Shown: positions 32,287-41,426 of the stretch, one piece after another
Numbering within the stretch: the first letter of the stretch is position 1
Layout: every line of letters begins with the position of its first letter
NCBI GenBank assembly: GCA_043778625.1
Contig: JAYWFU010000093.1
Location: 9,866-73,865 of the forward strand
Length of the DNA stretch: 64,000 nucleotides
Direction of reading: 5' to 3'
Origin: JACMRI01 sp043778625
GTDB taxonomy: Bacteria > Bacteroidota > Bacteroidia > UBA4408
Translations under genes and position numbers: made by a program
Notes under the pieces: generated by a model
What the model saw: the letters and a program-made list of their open reading frames with translations, nothing else
What the model was told of the DNA's origin: nothing
The model's database searches: none

Positions 32287-33564
32287 TTATTTTTTTAGTT
32301 GCGTTAATGCAGTGCGCAAATTGGTTACAATACCTTCAATATCTGCCAGTTGGCAAGTACCAATTGAGGCTCTGTACCACACGCTATCAGTACTTGAGCC
32401 AAAGGCACTAAATGGTACAATAGCTAATTTGGCTTGATTAAGTAGGTACTGAGTAATGTCGGGGGTAGTGGCTAGCACATCGCCTGCAGGGGTAGTGTAA
32501 CCTATGTAGTTAAACTTTAGGGTGAGGTATATTGCGGCTTGTGGCTCAATGGCATCTACCTGTAAGCCCTCCGTTTGCAATTGTTTAATACCAGTGTACA
32601 AAGCTGTTAGGCGGTCGTTTACCATTTTTTTAAATGTTATTAAAAATGGTTGCACGTCAGTACTACCTAAGTAATTAGCTACCGCAACTTGCTCCGCTTT
32701 AGGTGCCCATGCACCTACATGCCCAAGTATCGATTTCATTTTATCAATTACATGCTTAGGGCCAAAACCCCAGCCTACACGCACACCCGTAGCGGCGAAG
32801 GCTTTGGATAGGCCATCAACATAAATGGTGTAATTACGTAGTTCGGGGTACAGGCTTACTGGGTCTACATGGGTTATGCCATTAAAGGTAAGTACCCAGT
32901 ATATTTGGTCGTACATAATGTACAGTGGTTTTTCGTTGGCGTCACGGCGGTTATTTTCTTCAATTACCAGTTGGCATATTTCGCGCAAGCCTTGCTCGGT
33001 AAACGTAGTGCCTGTGGGGTTTAGCGGGCTACATAGTGCTAACAGTGTCGCACCTTGTATGTGCGGACGAAGTTCATTGGCCGTAGGCATAAAATTGTTT
33101 TCAACCGTGGTTTCAATAAACTGTTGTTTGCCGTGGGTTAAGTGTGTGTAGTGGTTGTTGTTCCACGACGGTACTGGAAACAGCACCGTATCATTAGCAT
33201 CAACAATGGTTTGGTACAATGCGTATATTAAGGGGCGTGCGCCCCCTGCTATTAATATTTCGTCGTTGGCGTAAGTTAAGCCTTGATGCTGTTGTAAGAA
33301 TGCACTTACCGCATTGCGTAGCTCCAATATACCATCGGCTGGCGGATAGTTGGTTTCATTGTTATTGTAGGCATCAATAATGTACTGGGTGAGTAGTGTA
33401 GGTATAGGGAAGATTTTAGGAGAAAAATCGCCAATGGTTAGGTTATATATTTTTTCGCCTTGTTTTATTTTGTTATTTATTTCGCCTGCTAGTTTTATAA
33501 TTTCCGAACCAATAAGGTGTTCCGCCATGTGCGAAACTTTTGTTGAGTGGGTGGCTGTAGTCAT
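32287..33564 (-). CDS. Class I/II PLP-dependent aminotransferase
   Basis: This 425-residue fold-type I aminotransferase has the active-site lysine segment DGLSKAFAATGVRVGWGFGP. Also visible are IYNLTIGDFSPKIFPIPTLL (substrate/cofactor loop), NYPPADGILELRNAVSAFL and LCSPLNPTGTTFTEQGL. The sequence looks like aspartate/aromatic aminotransferases of the AspC/AATase group used for amino-acid synthesis, but substrate preference cannot be read from sequence. Its upstream region has a -7 box TATTTTTG (minus strand, 33,604-33,597), and it starts the transcript that includes manC. Confidence 0.9.
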   Translation of the reverse strand: MTTATHSTKVSHMAEHLIGSEIIKLAGEINNKIKQGEKIYNLTIGDFSPKIFPIPTLLTQYIIDAYNNNETNYPPADGILELRNAVSAFLQQHQGLTYANDEILIAGGARPLIYALYQTIVDANDTVLFPVPSWNNNHYTHLTHGKQQFIETTVENNFMPTANELRPHIQGATLLALCSPLNPTGTTFTEQGLREICQLVIEENNRRDANEKPLYIMYDQIYWVLTFNGITHVDPVSLYPELRNYTIYVDGLSKAFAATGVRVGWGFGPKHVIDKMKSILGHVGAWAPKAEQVAVANYLGSTDVQPFLITFKKMVNDRLTALYTGIKQLQTEGLQVDAIEPQAAIYLTLKFNYIGYTTPAGDVLATTPDITQYLLNQAKLAIVPFSAFGSSTDSVWYRASIGTCQLADIEGIVTNLRTALTQLKK

Positions 33565-33596
33565 TTGCTTATTTTTAGTTATATAAATATTATTAA

Positions 33597-33604
33597 CAAA
33601 AATA
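33597..33604 (-). promoter_or_regulatory. -7 box before the aminotransferase/manC genes
   Basis: TATTTTTG on the minus strand matches TAnnTTTG, 33 bp before the ATG at 33,564. No good -33 TTTG was found at 19 bp. Confidence 0.45.
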
Positions 33605-33666
33605 ACAATCTTAATAAGTTAACGCATAACTATTTTGTATAATAATGTGGGGGCAGGGTAATTAAC

Positions 33667-33780
33667 AATTTACATCTTGCTGTGTTAGTACTCACGCATG
33701 CAAGCATTACAGAGTAGTTAAGTACCAAGAACAAAAATTTGCACAGCCCAACATAATAATTTACTTTTATAATAATTAAC
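33667..33780. repeat. 114-bp direct repeat, left copy
   Basis: This 114-bp sequence is repeated at 34,640-34,753 in the same orientation with only 5 mismatches by direct reading. It contains TGTGTTAGTACTCACGC and AATTTGCACAGCCCAACAT. The two copies flank the toxin-antitoxin pair (973 bp apart, start to start). The other 196 bp of the 33,565-33,874 gap hold no gene. The copy may be an insertion scar, a recombination-prone duplication or a regulatory element. Confidence 0.85.
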
Positions 33781-33874
33781 ATCAAAAAGAATAAATAATC
33801 AATTTGTTTTTTTTAATTTTTCGGAAAGATTAACTCCAAAAGTTTTTATCCCTAAAACTAATTTATTACACCCC

Positions 33875-34153
33875 ATGATACAAACAATAGTTACCCCTGC
33901 ACACAAGCAATTTGATATGTCGGTACTATTACCTAATAACTACGTAGGTAAACAAGTACACGTGCTTTTTTACATTGATGACGAAGTTAAAAATACGACT
34001 CCAATTATTTCAAAAACAAAAGCTACGGCATTAAAAACTGTACGAAAATCAAACCTTGAAAAAAACATCAAAAAAGGATTAGAAGAAGTGCAACTTTTTA
34101 AAAAAGGAAAGCTAAAAACAACATCTGCGAAAGATTTTTTGAATGAGTTATAA
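33875..34153 (+). CDS. Antitoxin of a type II toxin-antitoxin pair
   Basis: This 92-residue protein has an N-terminal part (VTPAHKQFDMSVLLPNNYVG, then KQVHVLFYIDDEV) suggestive of a small strand-rich DNA-binding/dimerisation unit. The C-terminal half is a long charged helix (LEKNIKKGLEEVQLFKKGKL). This is the layout of an antitoxin whose disordered or helical tail covers its toxin. The last 11 bp overlap the toxin start. I do not recognise a specific antitoxin family, so the call rests on the linked RelE-like gene. Confidence 0.7.
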   Translation: MIQTIVTPAHKQFDMSVLLPNNYVGKQVHVLFYIDDEVKNTTPIISKTKATALKTVRKSNLEKNIKKGLEEVQLFKKGKLKTTSAKDFLNEL

Positions 34154-34469
34154 CATAGAACTATCTGCTAACTTTAAAAAGGAAGCCAAAAGACTCACTA
34201 AAAAATATCCTTCGCTTAAAACAGAACTTGTTGAGCTATTTGCCAAACTAGAAGAAAACCCAACTATTGGTACCCCACTTGGCAACGATATATACAAAAT
34301 TCGTTTAGCTATAGCTTCCAAAAACACAGGGAAATCAGGTGGTGCAAGAGTTTTATCTTTTGTAAAAATTACACAAACTACCGTTCTGCTTTTTTCTATT
34401 TACAATAAAGGTGAGGTAGATAATCTTACAGACAAACAGATACAAGGTTTAATTAACAATTATTTATAA
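34143..34469 (+). CDS. RelE/ParE-superfamily toxin
   Basis: This 108-residue protein is of RelE/ParE size and fold pattern: MSYNIELSANFKKEAKRLTK (first strand and helix), YKIRLAIASKNTGKSGGARV (central strands) and LLFSIYNKGEVDNLTDKQI. The SGGARV-LSF-FSIYNKGE pattern is typical of this superfamily in Bacteroidota. Members are mRNA interferases or DNA gyrase poisons, and the target cannot be decided by eye. It overlaps the antitoxin by 11 bp and lies between 114-bp direct repeats. Confidence 0.8.
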   Translation: MSYNIELSANFKKEAKRLTKKYPSLKTELVELFAKLEENPTIGTPLGNDIYKIRLAIASKNTGKSGGARVLSFVKITQTTVLLFSIYNKGEVDNLTDKQIQGLINNYL

Positions 34470-34639
34470 CCTAATATTACTTGACCCAAGCGGTTTATAA
34501 AATAACAACGGATCTACAAAATTAATTTTGCAAGGCTGCTGTTGTTTTTATATTATTTACAAATATTGGCAACATGCAGGCACTAGCTTCAACTGCCCTA
34601 CTATCTAACGCTTGCGCGAGCTAGGGGTAGGCTATTAAT

Positions 34640-34753
34640 AATTTACATCTTGCTGTGTTAGTACTCACGCAATCAAGCATTACAGAGTAGTTAAGTACCA
34701 AGAACAAAAATTTGCACAGCCCAACATAATAATTTACGTTTGCAATAATTAAC
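34640..34753. repeat. 114-bp direct repeat, right copy
   Basis: This is the second copy of the repeat at 33,667-33,780, differing at only about 5 positions (for example CATGCAAGC against CAATCAAGC). The surrounding 34,470-34,970 region has no gene. Apart from the repeat it contains only the stem described at 34,842-34,913 and a small CGCATT/AATGCG palindrome near 34,829-34,845. Confidence 0.85.
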
Positions 34754-34841
34754 ACATAGCGTTTGCTATATCATCCCGTGGTTGAAAGTTCGTAAGTTCA
34801 GGTCGGGGAGTATGAGCCAAACGTTTGCGCATTTTAATAAT

Positions 34842-34913
34842 GCGTGAGCGTTGCTTTACTTTGACCGCAGGTTTACGAACACCTCAACTACGAGTGTAAG
34901 CAATGTCTCACGC
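34842..34913. repeat. 72-bp imperfect inverted repeat
   Basis: The arms GCGTGAGCGTTGCTTTACT and GTGTAAGCAATGTCTCACGC pair over about 18-20 bp with few mismatches around a roughly 33-nt centre. It could be a dispersed structured repeat (REP- or attC-like in shape) or a transcription-ending stem before the 34,971 gene. No second copy is visible here. Confidence 0.5.
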
Positions 34914-34970
34914 TATTTTTATAAACAACTTTACAACGAGGCATTGTAACAACAATAACACAAAACACAA

Positions 34971-37900
34971 ATGAATGTAAAACAAATGGTGGTTGGCACC
35001 CTAATTTTATTAGGGAGTACAACAGCGTTAATGGCGCAACAAAACGAATTTAAAATTGGAATGTTTGGGGGAGCCCATCTTTTAATAGATCCCAATACGA
35101 ATTTACCATATACCACATTAAAATCTCCATCGGGGTTTAATACAAGTAACTTAAACGTATTGTCGAGTGATGGGTTTAATATTACTATTGATTATAACGC
35201 TACTGATTTTATGTGGATTCAATCATTTAATGTATTAAAAGGTAAACTCAATTTAGTCAAATTAAACAACATGATGTTTATGTCCAACTTACATGGTTGG
35301 TATAAACCAAACTTGCCCCCACTACTACCTTCTGGCCAACTACCTTGCCCTGTTAATAACCCATTAACAGGTACAAACGTATATGCAGGGAATGGTACTA
35401 CAAGAATTAATTATAATGATTTATTTAGTCAAGTATTTAACAATCCTACTTATCTCTTCTACTATTTGGGGACATCAGATCACAGAAGAGGCAGGTTACG
35501 AACACATATTTAACCCTACCCTTTCTGATGGGCCAATGTTTTATAACGGTACTCCAAGTGGCTATCCTTGTGATGCATTCCCTCCTCCAGCAGAGCCTTG
35601 GGTTGCTGATAATTGGGTTGCTTGTGAAGTCCCTCCACAAAATGTTAGTGATGCAAATCAATATGTTAAAGGTCAAAATTCAATACAAAAAACGGTTGTT
35701 ATGGAGGCAAATCATGGTCGTAGTATTTGGGAAAATCAAGTTGATGATGCGTCCTATTTCCCACTAAATAATTATAATCCGTGCGATTATCTAAAAATGA
35801 CAGGGATAGTTAATCCCAAATTACCAGATGTATTTTTGGACGGCTCTTACCTTGCTTTTCCGTCATACTGGAAATCTTGTACGTATAGTAATATTAGAAC
35901 GAATAATTACGGTATTAACTATCACTATTTAGGGGCTTTTAAAACAATTGATTGGGCGTATACCCACGTAAAAGAGGTGCATAAGGTAATTACTAACGAA
36001 TCTACTAGTGAACCAATTTATCATAGTGATGTTACTATAAAAAACGCTAACTGGTTATGGTTTCAAGCCTATACATCTATAATTCATAAAGCTAAAGGGA
36101 TTTGGTTTTGGGATTTTGATGGAATTAGAGGTGTGAGCGAAACTAGCCCTACTGGCGCTAATCAATTTGAACCTGCAAATTTTCCAGCACTGTATAAAAA
36201 ACACATTAAATTTTTGTCGCAAGAGTTAGCGGTATTAAAAAACAGTAACTTATTAAGCTCTGACGAAAAAACAATAGTTGCTTCAAAAACTGATAATGCA
36301 GATGTTTTAGGTATTGTTCCTGCGGCTAGTTCGTATTTAAATACAAACACTATTTTAAGTGATGGCACGGTACTTCCTACCGAATTTTATTCGGAAAATT
36401 ATGGCTTGCGTTACACTATTAGAACAAATGGTAACGAGGTAATTATGATTATATCAAATCCACTCCCTATTACCTTAAATAATATTACGCTAAATTTTGG
36501 ACAAGTGGCTAATCCAATTATACGAAACTCTACTGGTATAGATGTTTTGTTTAAAAGTAATAGTGCTACATCAGCTTACCCTAATGTTTCAACATCAAAT
36601 TACAAAACAATACGAGATTGCGGTAACACGAGTATAACAGCAACATTAGCGCAGTTAAATAAATATTCTATTGCGTATAATTCAAATAAACAAGCGTTAC
36701 TTTCTTTTGGGCCAATGGATGTACACGTACTGCGATTTGTAGGCAACAATCAAGTTGTGTTAAATAACAATTGGCAAAAAGTATGGAGTAATAATGGTAC
36801 TGGTAATTTTGGCGGAGTTGGACCTGTAACAAATAATCATATTTGGTTACCAGGAGATTTTAATGCTGATGGAGAACAAGAGATGTTACATATTCAAAAC
36901 GCATGGGCAAATTCATGGACAACATTACTAAAGTATAACTCTAACAGTTTAGATTGGGATTGGCTGTGGAGTAATTATGGAACGGGTGTTTTTTCGCAGT
37001 ACTCGCCTAATTTAAAATATTACGTTGGAAATTTTGATGGTTTAGCGGGCGACGAACTATTAATAATGGGGAATACTGGTTGGGTAGCCATTAATAAATT
37101 TATTAATAATAACTGGGTTGAAACATGGAATAATGGGGGTAATGGATTATTAGCTAGCGCATGGAATTTAAATAATGCACATCGTTATTATGTTGGAAAT
37201 TTTGACGGTGTGGCAGGAGACGAATTGTTAGCTATTTCGGGTACAAATTCATGTGCCGCAATGTTTAAATTTAACAACGGCTTTCAGTGGTATTGGACAA
37301 GTAGTTGCAATGTAAATCTTACAGACGCTTGGGATCAAAACATTAATCATAAATACATTGTTGGAGATTACAACGGAAATGGTAAGGATGATTTATTTTG
37401 TATGTCAGGAACAAATAATTATGAAATATACTTAGAGTTTGATGTTGTACAAAATAAATGGATTTGGAAAGGGTCTAACAATGGAGTTAATACCGTTGCT
37501 ACTTGGAGTTTACCATTTGCCAGTACAGATAAAATTTTGTCTGGAAATATTGATGGAGACAACTTATCTGAGCTAATGTTTGTCCAAAGGGGAACATCTG
37601 CAAGTTTAGTTCAAACGGCGGACTACTCAGCGGCAACACTAACAAAAAGATGGAGTGCAACAGGCTATATTAACGACTGGCCAGTAAATGATCAAACAGG
37701 GTTTAATACTGACTATTTATTTATTAAGCCCAAAATTACAGACCCCAAGTATTTAATGGCATTTCGTAGTTATGGTGCAAGTAATAGCTATTTGATAAAT
37801 ATGTATAAATCAACCGCGAGTAATAACAGAGTACGTTTTAATCAATCGCCCACTGTTATAGCAGAGAGTAGATTAAATATTTATCCCAACCCTGTTAGTA

Positions 37901-38109
37901 GCACATTGATAATTGAAAATAAAAATGATTTACAAACTCAATGCAATTTGGTTTTAACCAATATACAAGGGCAAAAAATAATTTCAAAAGAAATAGAATT
38001 TACAAACGAGTATAAGTTAGATGTTTCGTTAATTGAAGAGGGAGTTTACTTTCTATTACTGAAAAATGATAGTTTTCAAATTACTGAAAAAATAGTGATT
38101 ACAAAATAG
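34971..38109 (+). pseudogene. Frameshifted T9SS type A protein with FG-GAP-like repeats
   Basis: The protein starts with a signal peptide (MNVKQMVVGTLILLGSTTAL, then MAQQ) and runs in one frame to about 35,464. From there the other frame continues without a break to 38,109. In the first frame the chain collapses into SDHRRGRLRTHI, whereas the +1 frame gives WGHQITEEAGYEHIFNPTL, so one base appears to be extra, most simply in the TTT at 35,464-35,466. The downstream part has a glycoside-hydrolase-like region (TIM-barrel-like; SIIHKAKGIWFWDFDG) and FG-GAP-like repeats with Asp-rich calcium loops (GDFNADGEQEMLHIQ, YVGNFDGLAGDELLI, YIVGDYNGNGKDDLF). The T9SS type A end reads LNIYPNPVSSTLII. The 5' start of the longer frame at 35,383 is not a true start. 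It is either a real broken gene or a sequencing error. Confidence 0.75.
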
Positions 38110-38162
38110 TTGCGGGCTTTGTTCTGCTAGTATAAACTTACTTTTTCTGTTTGTAATTATTA

Positions 38163-38197
38163 AAAGTAAAGCCTTGCATCTGCAAGGCTTTACTTTT
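38163..38197. terminator. Bidirectional terminator
   Basis: A 14-16-bp stem, AAGTAAAGCCTTGCA pairing with TGCAAGGCTTTACTT around a 2-nt loop (38,164-38,195), lies between the convergent 34,971-38,109 and 38,243-39,925 genes and can serve both. Confidence 0.85.
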
Positions 38198-38242
38198 TTT
38201 ATTGCGTTAATCAAAGCTATAAACCGCGTATTAATAGTGCGT

Positions 38243-39925
38243 CTATTCCTTAACAAATTTCTCACTTGTACCATTGCAATTAATAAAGTAAATGCCGCTT
38301 GGTAGTTGGCTTACATCAATGTTAGTTTCGTTTTTTGTAGTAGTTAGTTGCATTACTACTACACCTAATACCGATGCTATTTTAATTGTGCCTAAGGTAG
38401 CTTCAGCTGTAATAATCAAGCTATTGGTTGCAGGGTTTGGGTATAGGATTAAAGCAATATTATTTTTTGTAGTTAAACCTGTTTTACTATTACATTCGTT
38501 ATTAGATGCAATATCTCCCAAAATAATCCACGATTTTACCCCTGTTAAATTTGCGTGAGCGGTTGCAGCCGAAGCTCCATACTCAAGCCCAGCAGCACCT
38601 AAAATTGACCCTATTGGGATTGATGTATTTGTATTCCAGCCATTGAGTGTAGCTGAATAATTCTCACAATCTAATCCACACGAATCAAGCATGCTTGACA
38701 TATTGGTTTGATTAGGCACATAAGTTACTATTATTACTTTGCTAATATCCCAAGTGCCAATATTTTGATTAAACGATGTCGCATGATCAAAGGCATAGTT
38801 CATACTGGTTATATTAGCAGTATTCCAATTCCCAATAGGTTGATTAAACGATGTTGCATTAGCGAACAGACCATCTATATATTTTACATTAGCAGTGTTC
38901 CAGCTACCAATAGGTTGATTAAACGATGTAGCATAATTAAATGCATAGTTCATACTGGTTACATTAGCAGTATTCCAAGTCCCAATAGGTTGATTAAACA
39001 ATATTGTATTAGCGAACATACCATCTATATATTTTACATTAGCAGTGTTCCAGCTACCAATAGGCTGATTAAATGATGTTGCGGACTGAAACATACCTCT
39101 CATAGTTGTTACATTGGCTGTATTCCAAGGACTAATATTTTGATTAAATACGTTTGCAGAATTAAACATATAACTCATACCATTTACATTGGTAGTATTC
39201 CAAGTGCCAATAGGCTGATTAAATGTTTTTGCGAACTCAAACATCATTCTCATATCGATTACGTTAATGGTATTCCAAGTCCCAATAGGCTGATTAAATG
39301 ATGTTGCAATAGAAAACATATAACTCATATCGATCACGTTAACAGTATTCCAAGTTCCAATAGGCTGATTAAATAATGTTGCGGAGTGAAACACGGCTCT
39401 CATGTTAGTTACATTACCAGTATTCCAACTGTTAATATTAATAGGGCCGTTAAGTTTTTCGCAGTAAGCAAACATCCAAGATAGATTTGTTACAGCCGCT
39501 AAATTAGGCACATCAGTTGCCGTAATAGTTAGGTTAACACAACCATAAAAGGCGTATGCCATTGACGTCCAATTTGCGCTCCCCCACTGAACAACATCAA
39601 TTAATTTTGAATTATCTGGACTAGGAGAATAGGAACCATAGCGTTTTAAATTTGTTGGTGCCATAGCTATGGTAACAGTATCGCCTAATTGTGAATTAAT
39701 TGATATAGTATTTGGTCCAAAAGATGTTTGTGTCAAAGTGCCACCCCCAGTATTCCCAGAAGGACTTGCTATCCAACTATAATTAACCCCAGCAGGACTT
39801 GTTTCTAAATCAAAAGTTAGGCTTGTTATCAGTGAAGCATCTGTCCATTTTGTAATAAAATCCGTTTGTGCATTTGCACTACCTGTTGCAATAATTACAC
39901 TAATAGTTAACAGTATTTTTTTCAT
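38243..39925 (-). CDS. BspA/DUF285-type repeat surface protein with T9SS type A domain
   Basis: This 560-residue protein starts at ATG 39,925 (MKKILLTISVIIATGSANAQ is its signal peptide). The longer upstream start is less likely. The centre has about nine 25-residue repeats of the type SFNQPIGTWNTANVTSMNYA, the DUF285/BspA-like LRR pattern seen in surface proteins. A C-terminal T9SS type A domain follows (ALILYPNPATNSLIITAEAT, ending LPSGIYFINCNGTSEKFVK). Codons for the repeats are themselves repetitive, so copy number may change by slippage. It probably sits on the cell surface as an adhesin. The small lipoprotein gene at 39,939-40,055 ends 13 bp before this gene's start on the same strand. 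Confidence 0.85.
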   Translation of the reverse strand: MKKILLTISVIIATGSANAQTDFITKWTDASLITSLTFDLETSPAGVNYSWIASPSGNTGGGTLTQTSFGPNTISINSQLGDTVTIAMAPTNLKRYGSYSPSPDNSKLIDVVQWGSANWTSMAYAFYGCVNLTITATDVPNLAAVTNLSWMFAYCEKLNGPININSWNTGNVTNMRAVFHSATLFNQPIGTWNTVNVIDMSYMFSIATSFNQPIGTWNTINVIDMRMMFEFAKTFNQPIGTWNTTNVNGMSYMFNSANVFNQNISPWNTANVTTMRGMFQSATSFNQPIGSWNTANVKYIDGMFANTILFNQPIGTWNTANVTSMNYAFNYATSFNQPIGSWNTANVKYIDGLFANATSFNQPIGNWNTANITSMNYAFDHATSFNQNIGTWDISKVIIVTYVPNQTNMSSMLDSCGLDCENYSATLNGWNTNTSIPIGSILGAAGLEYGASAATAHANLTGVKSWIILGDIASNNECNSKTGLTTKNNIALILYPNPATNSLIITAEATLGTIKIASVLGVVVMQLTTTKNETNIDVSQLPSGIYFINCNGTSEKFVKE

Positions 39926-39938
39926 TTTAATTGTTTTT

Positions 39939-40055
39939 TTACATAAACATCGCAACCGCAGCAGGCTCTACCGTTTCTTTTTTCTTACAGCTAATAATGT
40001 AGCTAGTTGCTATAATTATTAGTGTGAGTAGTGCAATTGGTTTAGTTTTCATCAT
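39939..40055 (-). CDS. Small lipoprotein upstream of BspA-like gene
   Basis: This 38-residue peptide has signal sequence and lipobox MMKTKPIALLTLIIIATSYI-ISC, with Cys23 as the lipid-anchored residue. It is followed by KKKETVEPAAVAMFM. It precedes the DUF285 protein on the same strand by 13 bp and has no other neighbour in its transcript. ATG 40,052 is an equally possible start. It is short enough to be missed by most gene callers, and its function is unknown. Confidence 0.6.
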   Translation of the reverse strand: MMKTKPIALLTLIIIATSYIISCKKKETVEPAAVAMFM

Positions 40056-40206
40056 GTTTATTTTTAGTTTGCTTTTAATTTGTAAACTGCTGTTATAAAA
40101 CTAGTTAATTATTTGTAACCACAATACTGCTAGTATTTAATTAAAGTAAGCCACTAAGTTCCAACCTCCGTTGCAACAACGTTCCCTTATCCGGAATAAT
40201 TAAAAT

Positions 40207-40236
40207 TTTGCTATACTAAGAATAAACCTATTTTTA
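40207..40236 (+). promoter_or_regulatory. Possible promoter before amino-acid dehydrogenase
   Basis: TTTG (40,207-40,210) lies 18 bp before TATTTTTA (40,229-40,236), one mismatch from the Bacteroidota TAnnTTTG box and one base short of the best spacer. It lies 56 bp upstream of the ATG at 40,292. The rest of the 40,056-40,291 gap shows nothing else. Confidence 0.4.
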
Positions 40237-40291
40237 CTGCCATGTTTTTTTTGAATTAAATAGTAAACCATTTTTTATATCACGCAACACT

Positions 40292-41395
40292 ATGGAAATA
40301 ACCGCACTTAAAAATTCGCACTTAGCACAAAACCCTGTAATAGGGCAAATGATAGAAAATAATCATGAACAAATTGTTTTTTGTAACGATAACGAAACTG
40401 GTCTCAAAGCAATAATAGCCATACACAATACGGTGTTAGGCCCTGCATTAGGCGGTACACGTATGTGGAACTATACCAACGAAATGGAAGCCATAACCGA
40501 TGTGTTGCGTTTATCGCGCGGAATGACCTACAAATCAGCCCTTGCAGGTTTAAATCTTGGAGGTGGAAAAGCCGTAATTATTGGCGATAGTAAAACTCAA
40601 AAAAACGAAGCCTTAATGCGTCGTTTTGGTAAGTTTGTAAACAGCCTTGGTGGCAAATATATTACTGCCGAAGATGTAGGCATTGGCACGCAAGACATGG
40701 TGTACGTTAAAATGGAAACTAATAGTGTAACTGGCATACCCGAAAGCATGGGGGGTAGTGGCGACCCTAGCCCTGTAACGGCTTTTGGAGTGTACATGGG
40801 CATGAAAGCATGTGCTAACAAACGCTGGGGAAATGATAGCCTTGCTGGCAAAAAAGTAGTAGTACAAGGTATTGGCAACGTAGGGCAAAACTTAGTACAC
40901 CACCTAACCAAGGAGGGAGCTAAGGTGTATATTAACGATATTAATGAGGAACGATTACAAGCATTAAGCAAAGCCACAGGGGCAGAAGTAGTATTGGGCG
41001 ATGCCATATACGATGTGGAAATGGACATATACGCTCCCTGTGCATTAGGCGCTACCATTAACGACACTACGCTTAACCGCTTAAAATGTAGTATTATAGC
41101 GGGTGCTGCTAACAATCAATTATTAGATGAAAACATACACGGCTTAGCTTTGCTCGAAAAAGGAGTGCTGTACGCTCCTGATTTTATGATAAATGCAGGA
41201 GGTATAATTAACGTGTATAGCGAGCTCACAGGCTATAACCGAGAAAACGCAATGCGTCAAGCTGAAAATATTTATAACACTACGCTCAAAATATTTGATG
41301 CCGCCACAACACAAAGTATTACTACACACGAGGCAGCCAAGCGTATTGCCGAAAAGCGCGTTGCCGACATCGCTAAAATTAGAGCAAACAGATAG
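40292..41395 (+). CDS. Glu/Leu/Phe/Val dehydrogenase, leucine-type
   Basis: This 367-residue protein is an NAD-dependent amino-acid dehydrogenase of the leucine dehydrogenase type. Visible segments are GPALGGTRMWNYTNE (substrate loop), MTYKSALAGLNLGGGKAVII (catalytic Lys in GGGK), TAEDVGIGTQDM and VVVQGIGNVGQNLVHHLTKE (Rossmann nucleotide loop), then ADFMINAGGIINVYSE-like sequence at the end (read as PDFMINAGGIINVYSE). It feeds branched-chain amino acids to keto acids. It is followed 31 bp later by fabD. Confidence 0.93.
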   Translation: MEITALKNSHLAQNPVIGQMIENNHEQIVFCNDNETGLKAIIAIHNTVLGPALGGTRMWNYTNEMEAITDVLRLSRGMTYKSALAGLNLGGGKAVIIGDSKTQKNEALMRRFGKFVNSLGGKYITAEDVGIGTQDMVYVKMETNSVTGIPESMGGSGDPSPVTAFGVYMGMKACANKRWGNDSLAGKKVVVQGIGNVGQNLVHHLTKEGAKVYINDINEERLQALSKATGAEVVLGDAIYDVEMDIYAPCALGATINDTTLNRLKCSIIAGAANNQLLDENIHGLALLEKGVLYAPDFMINAGGIINVYSELTGYNRENAMRQAENIYNTTLKIFDAATTQSITTHEAAKRIAEKRVADIAKIRANR

Positions 41396-41426
41396 TACTT
41401 TACTAATTAATTTATAATTTTACACA

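Noticed and set aside
35446..35676. Minus-strand 76-residue ORF at the frameshift
   Set aside because: It is a shadow of the T9SS gene; coding signals are on the plus strand on both sides.
38708..39076. Plus-strand 122-residue ORF with repeated ISSIPIPNRLIKRC-type sequence
   Set aside because: It is antisense to the 25-residue DUF285 repeats, and the periodicity is inherited from them.
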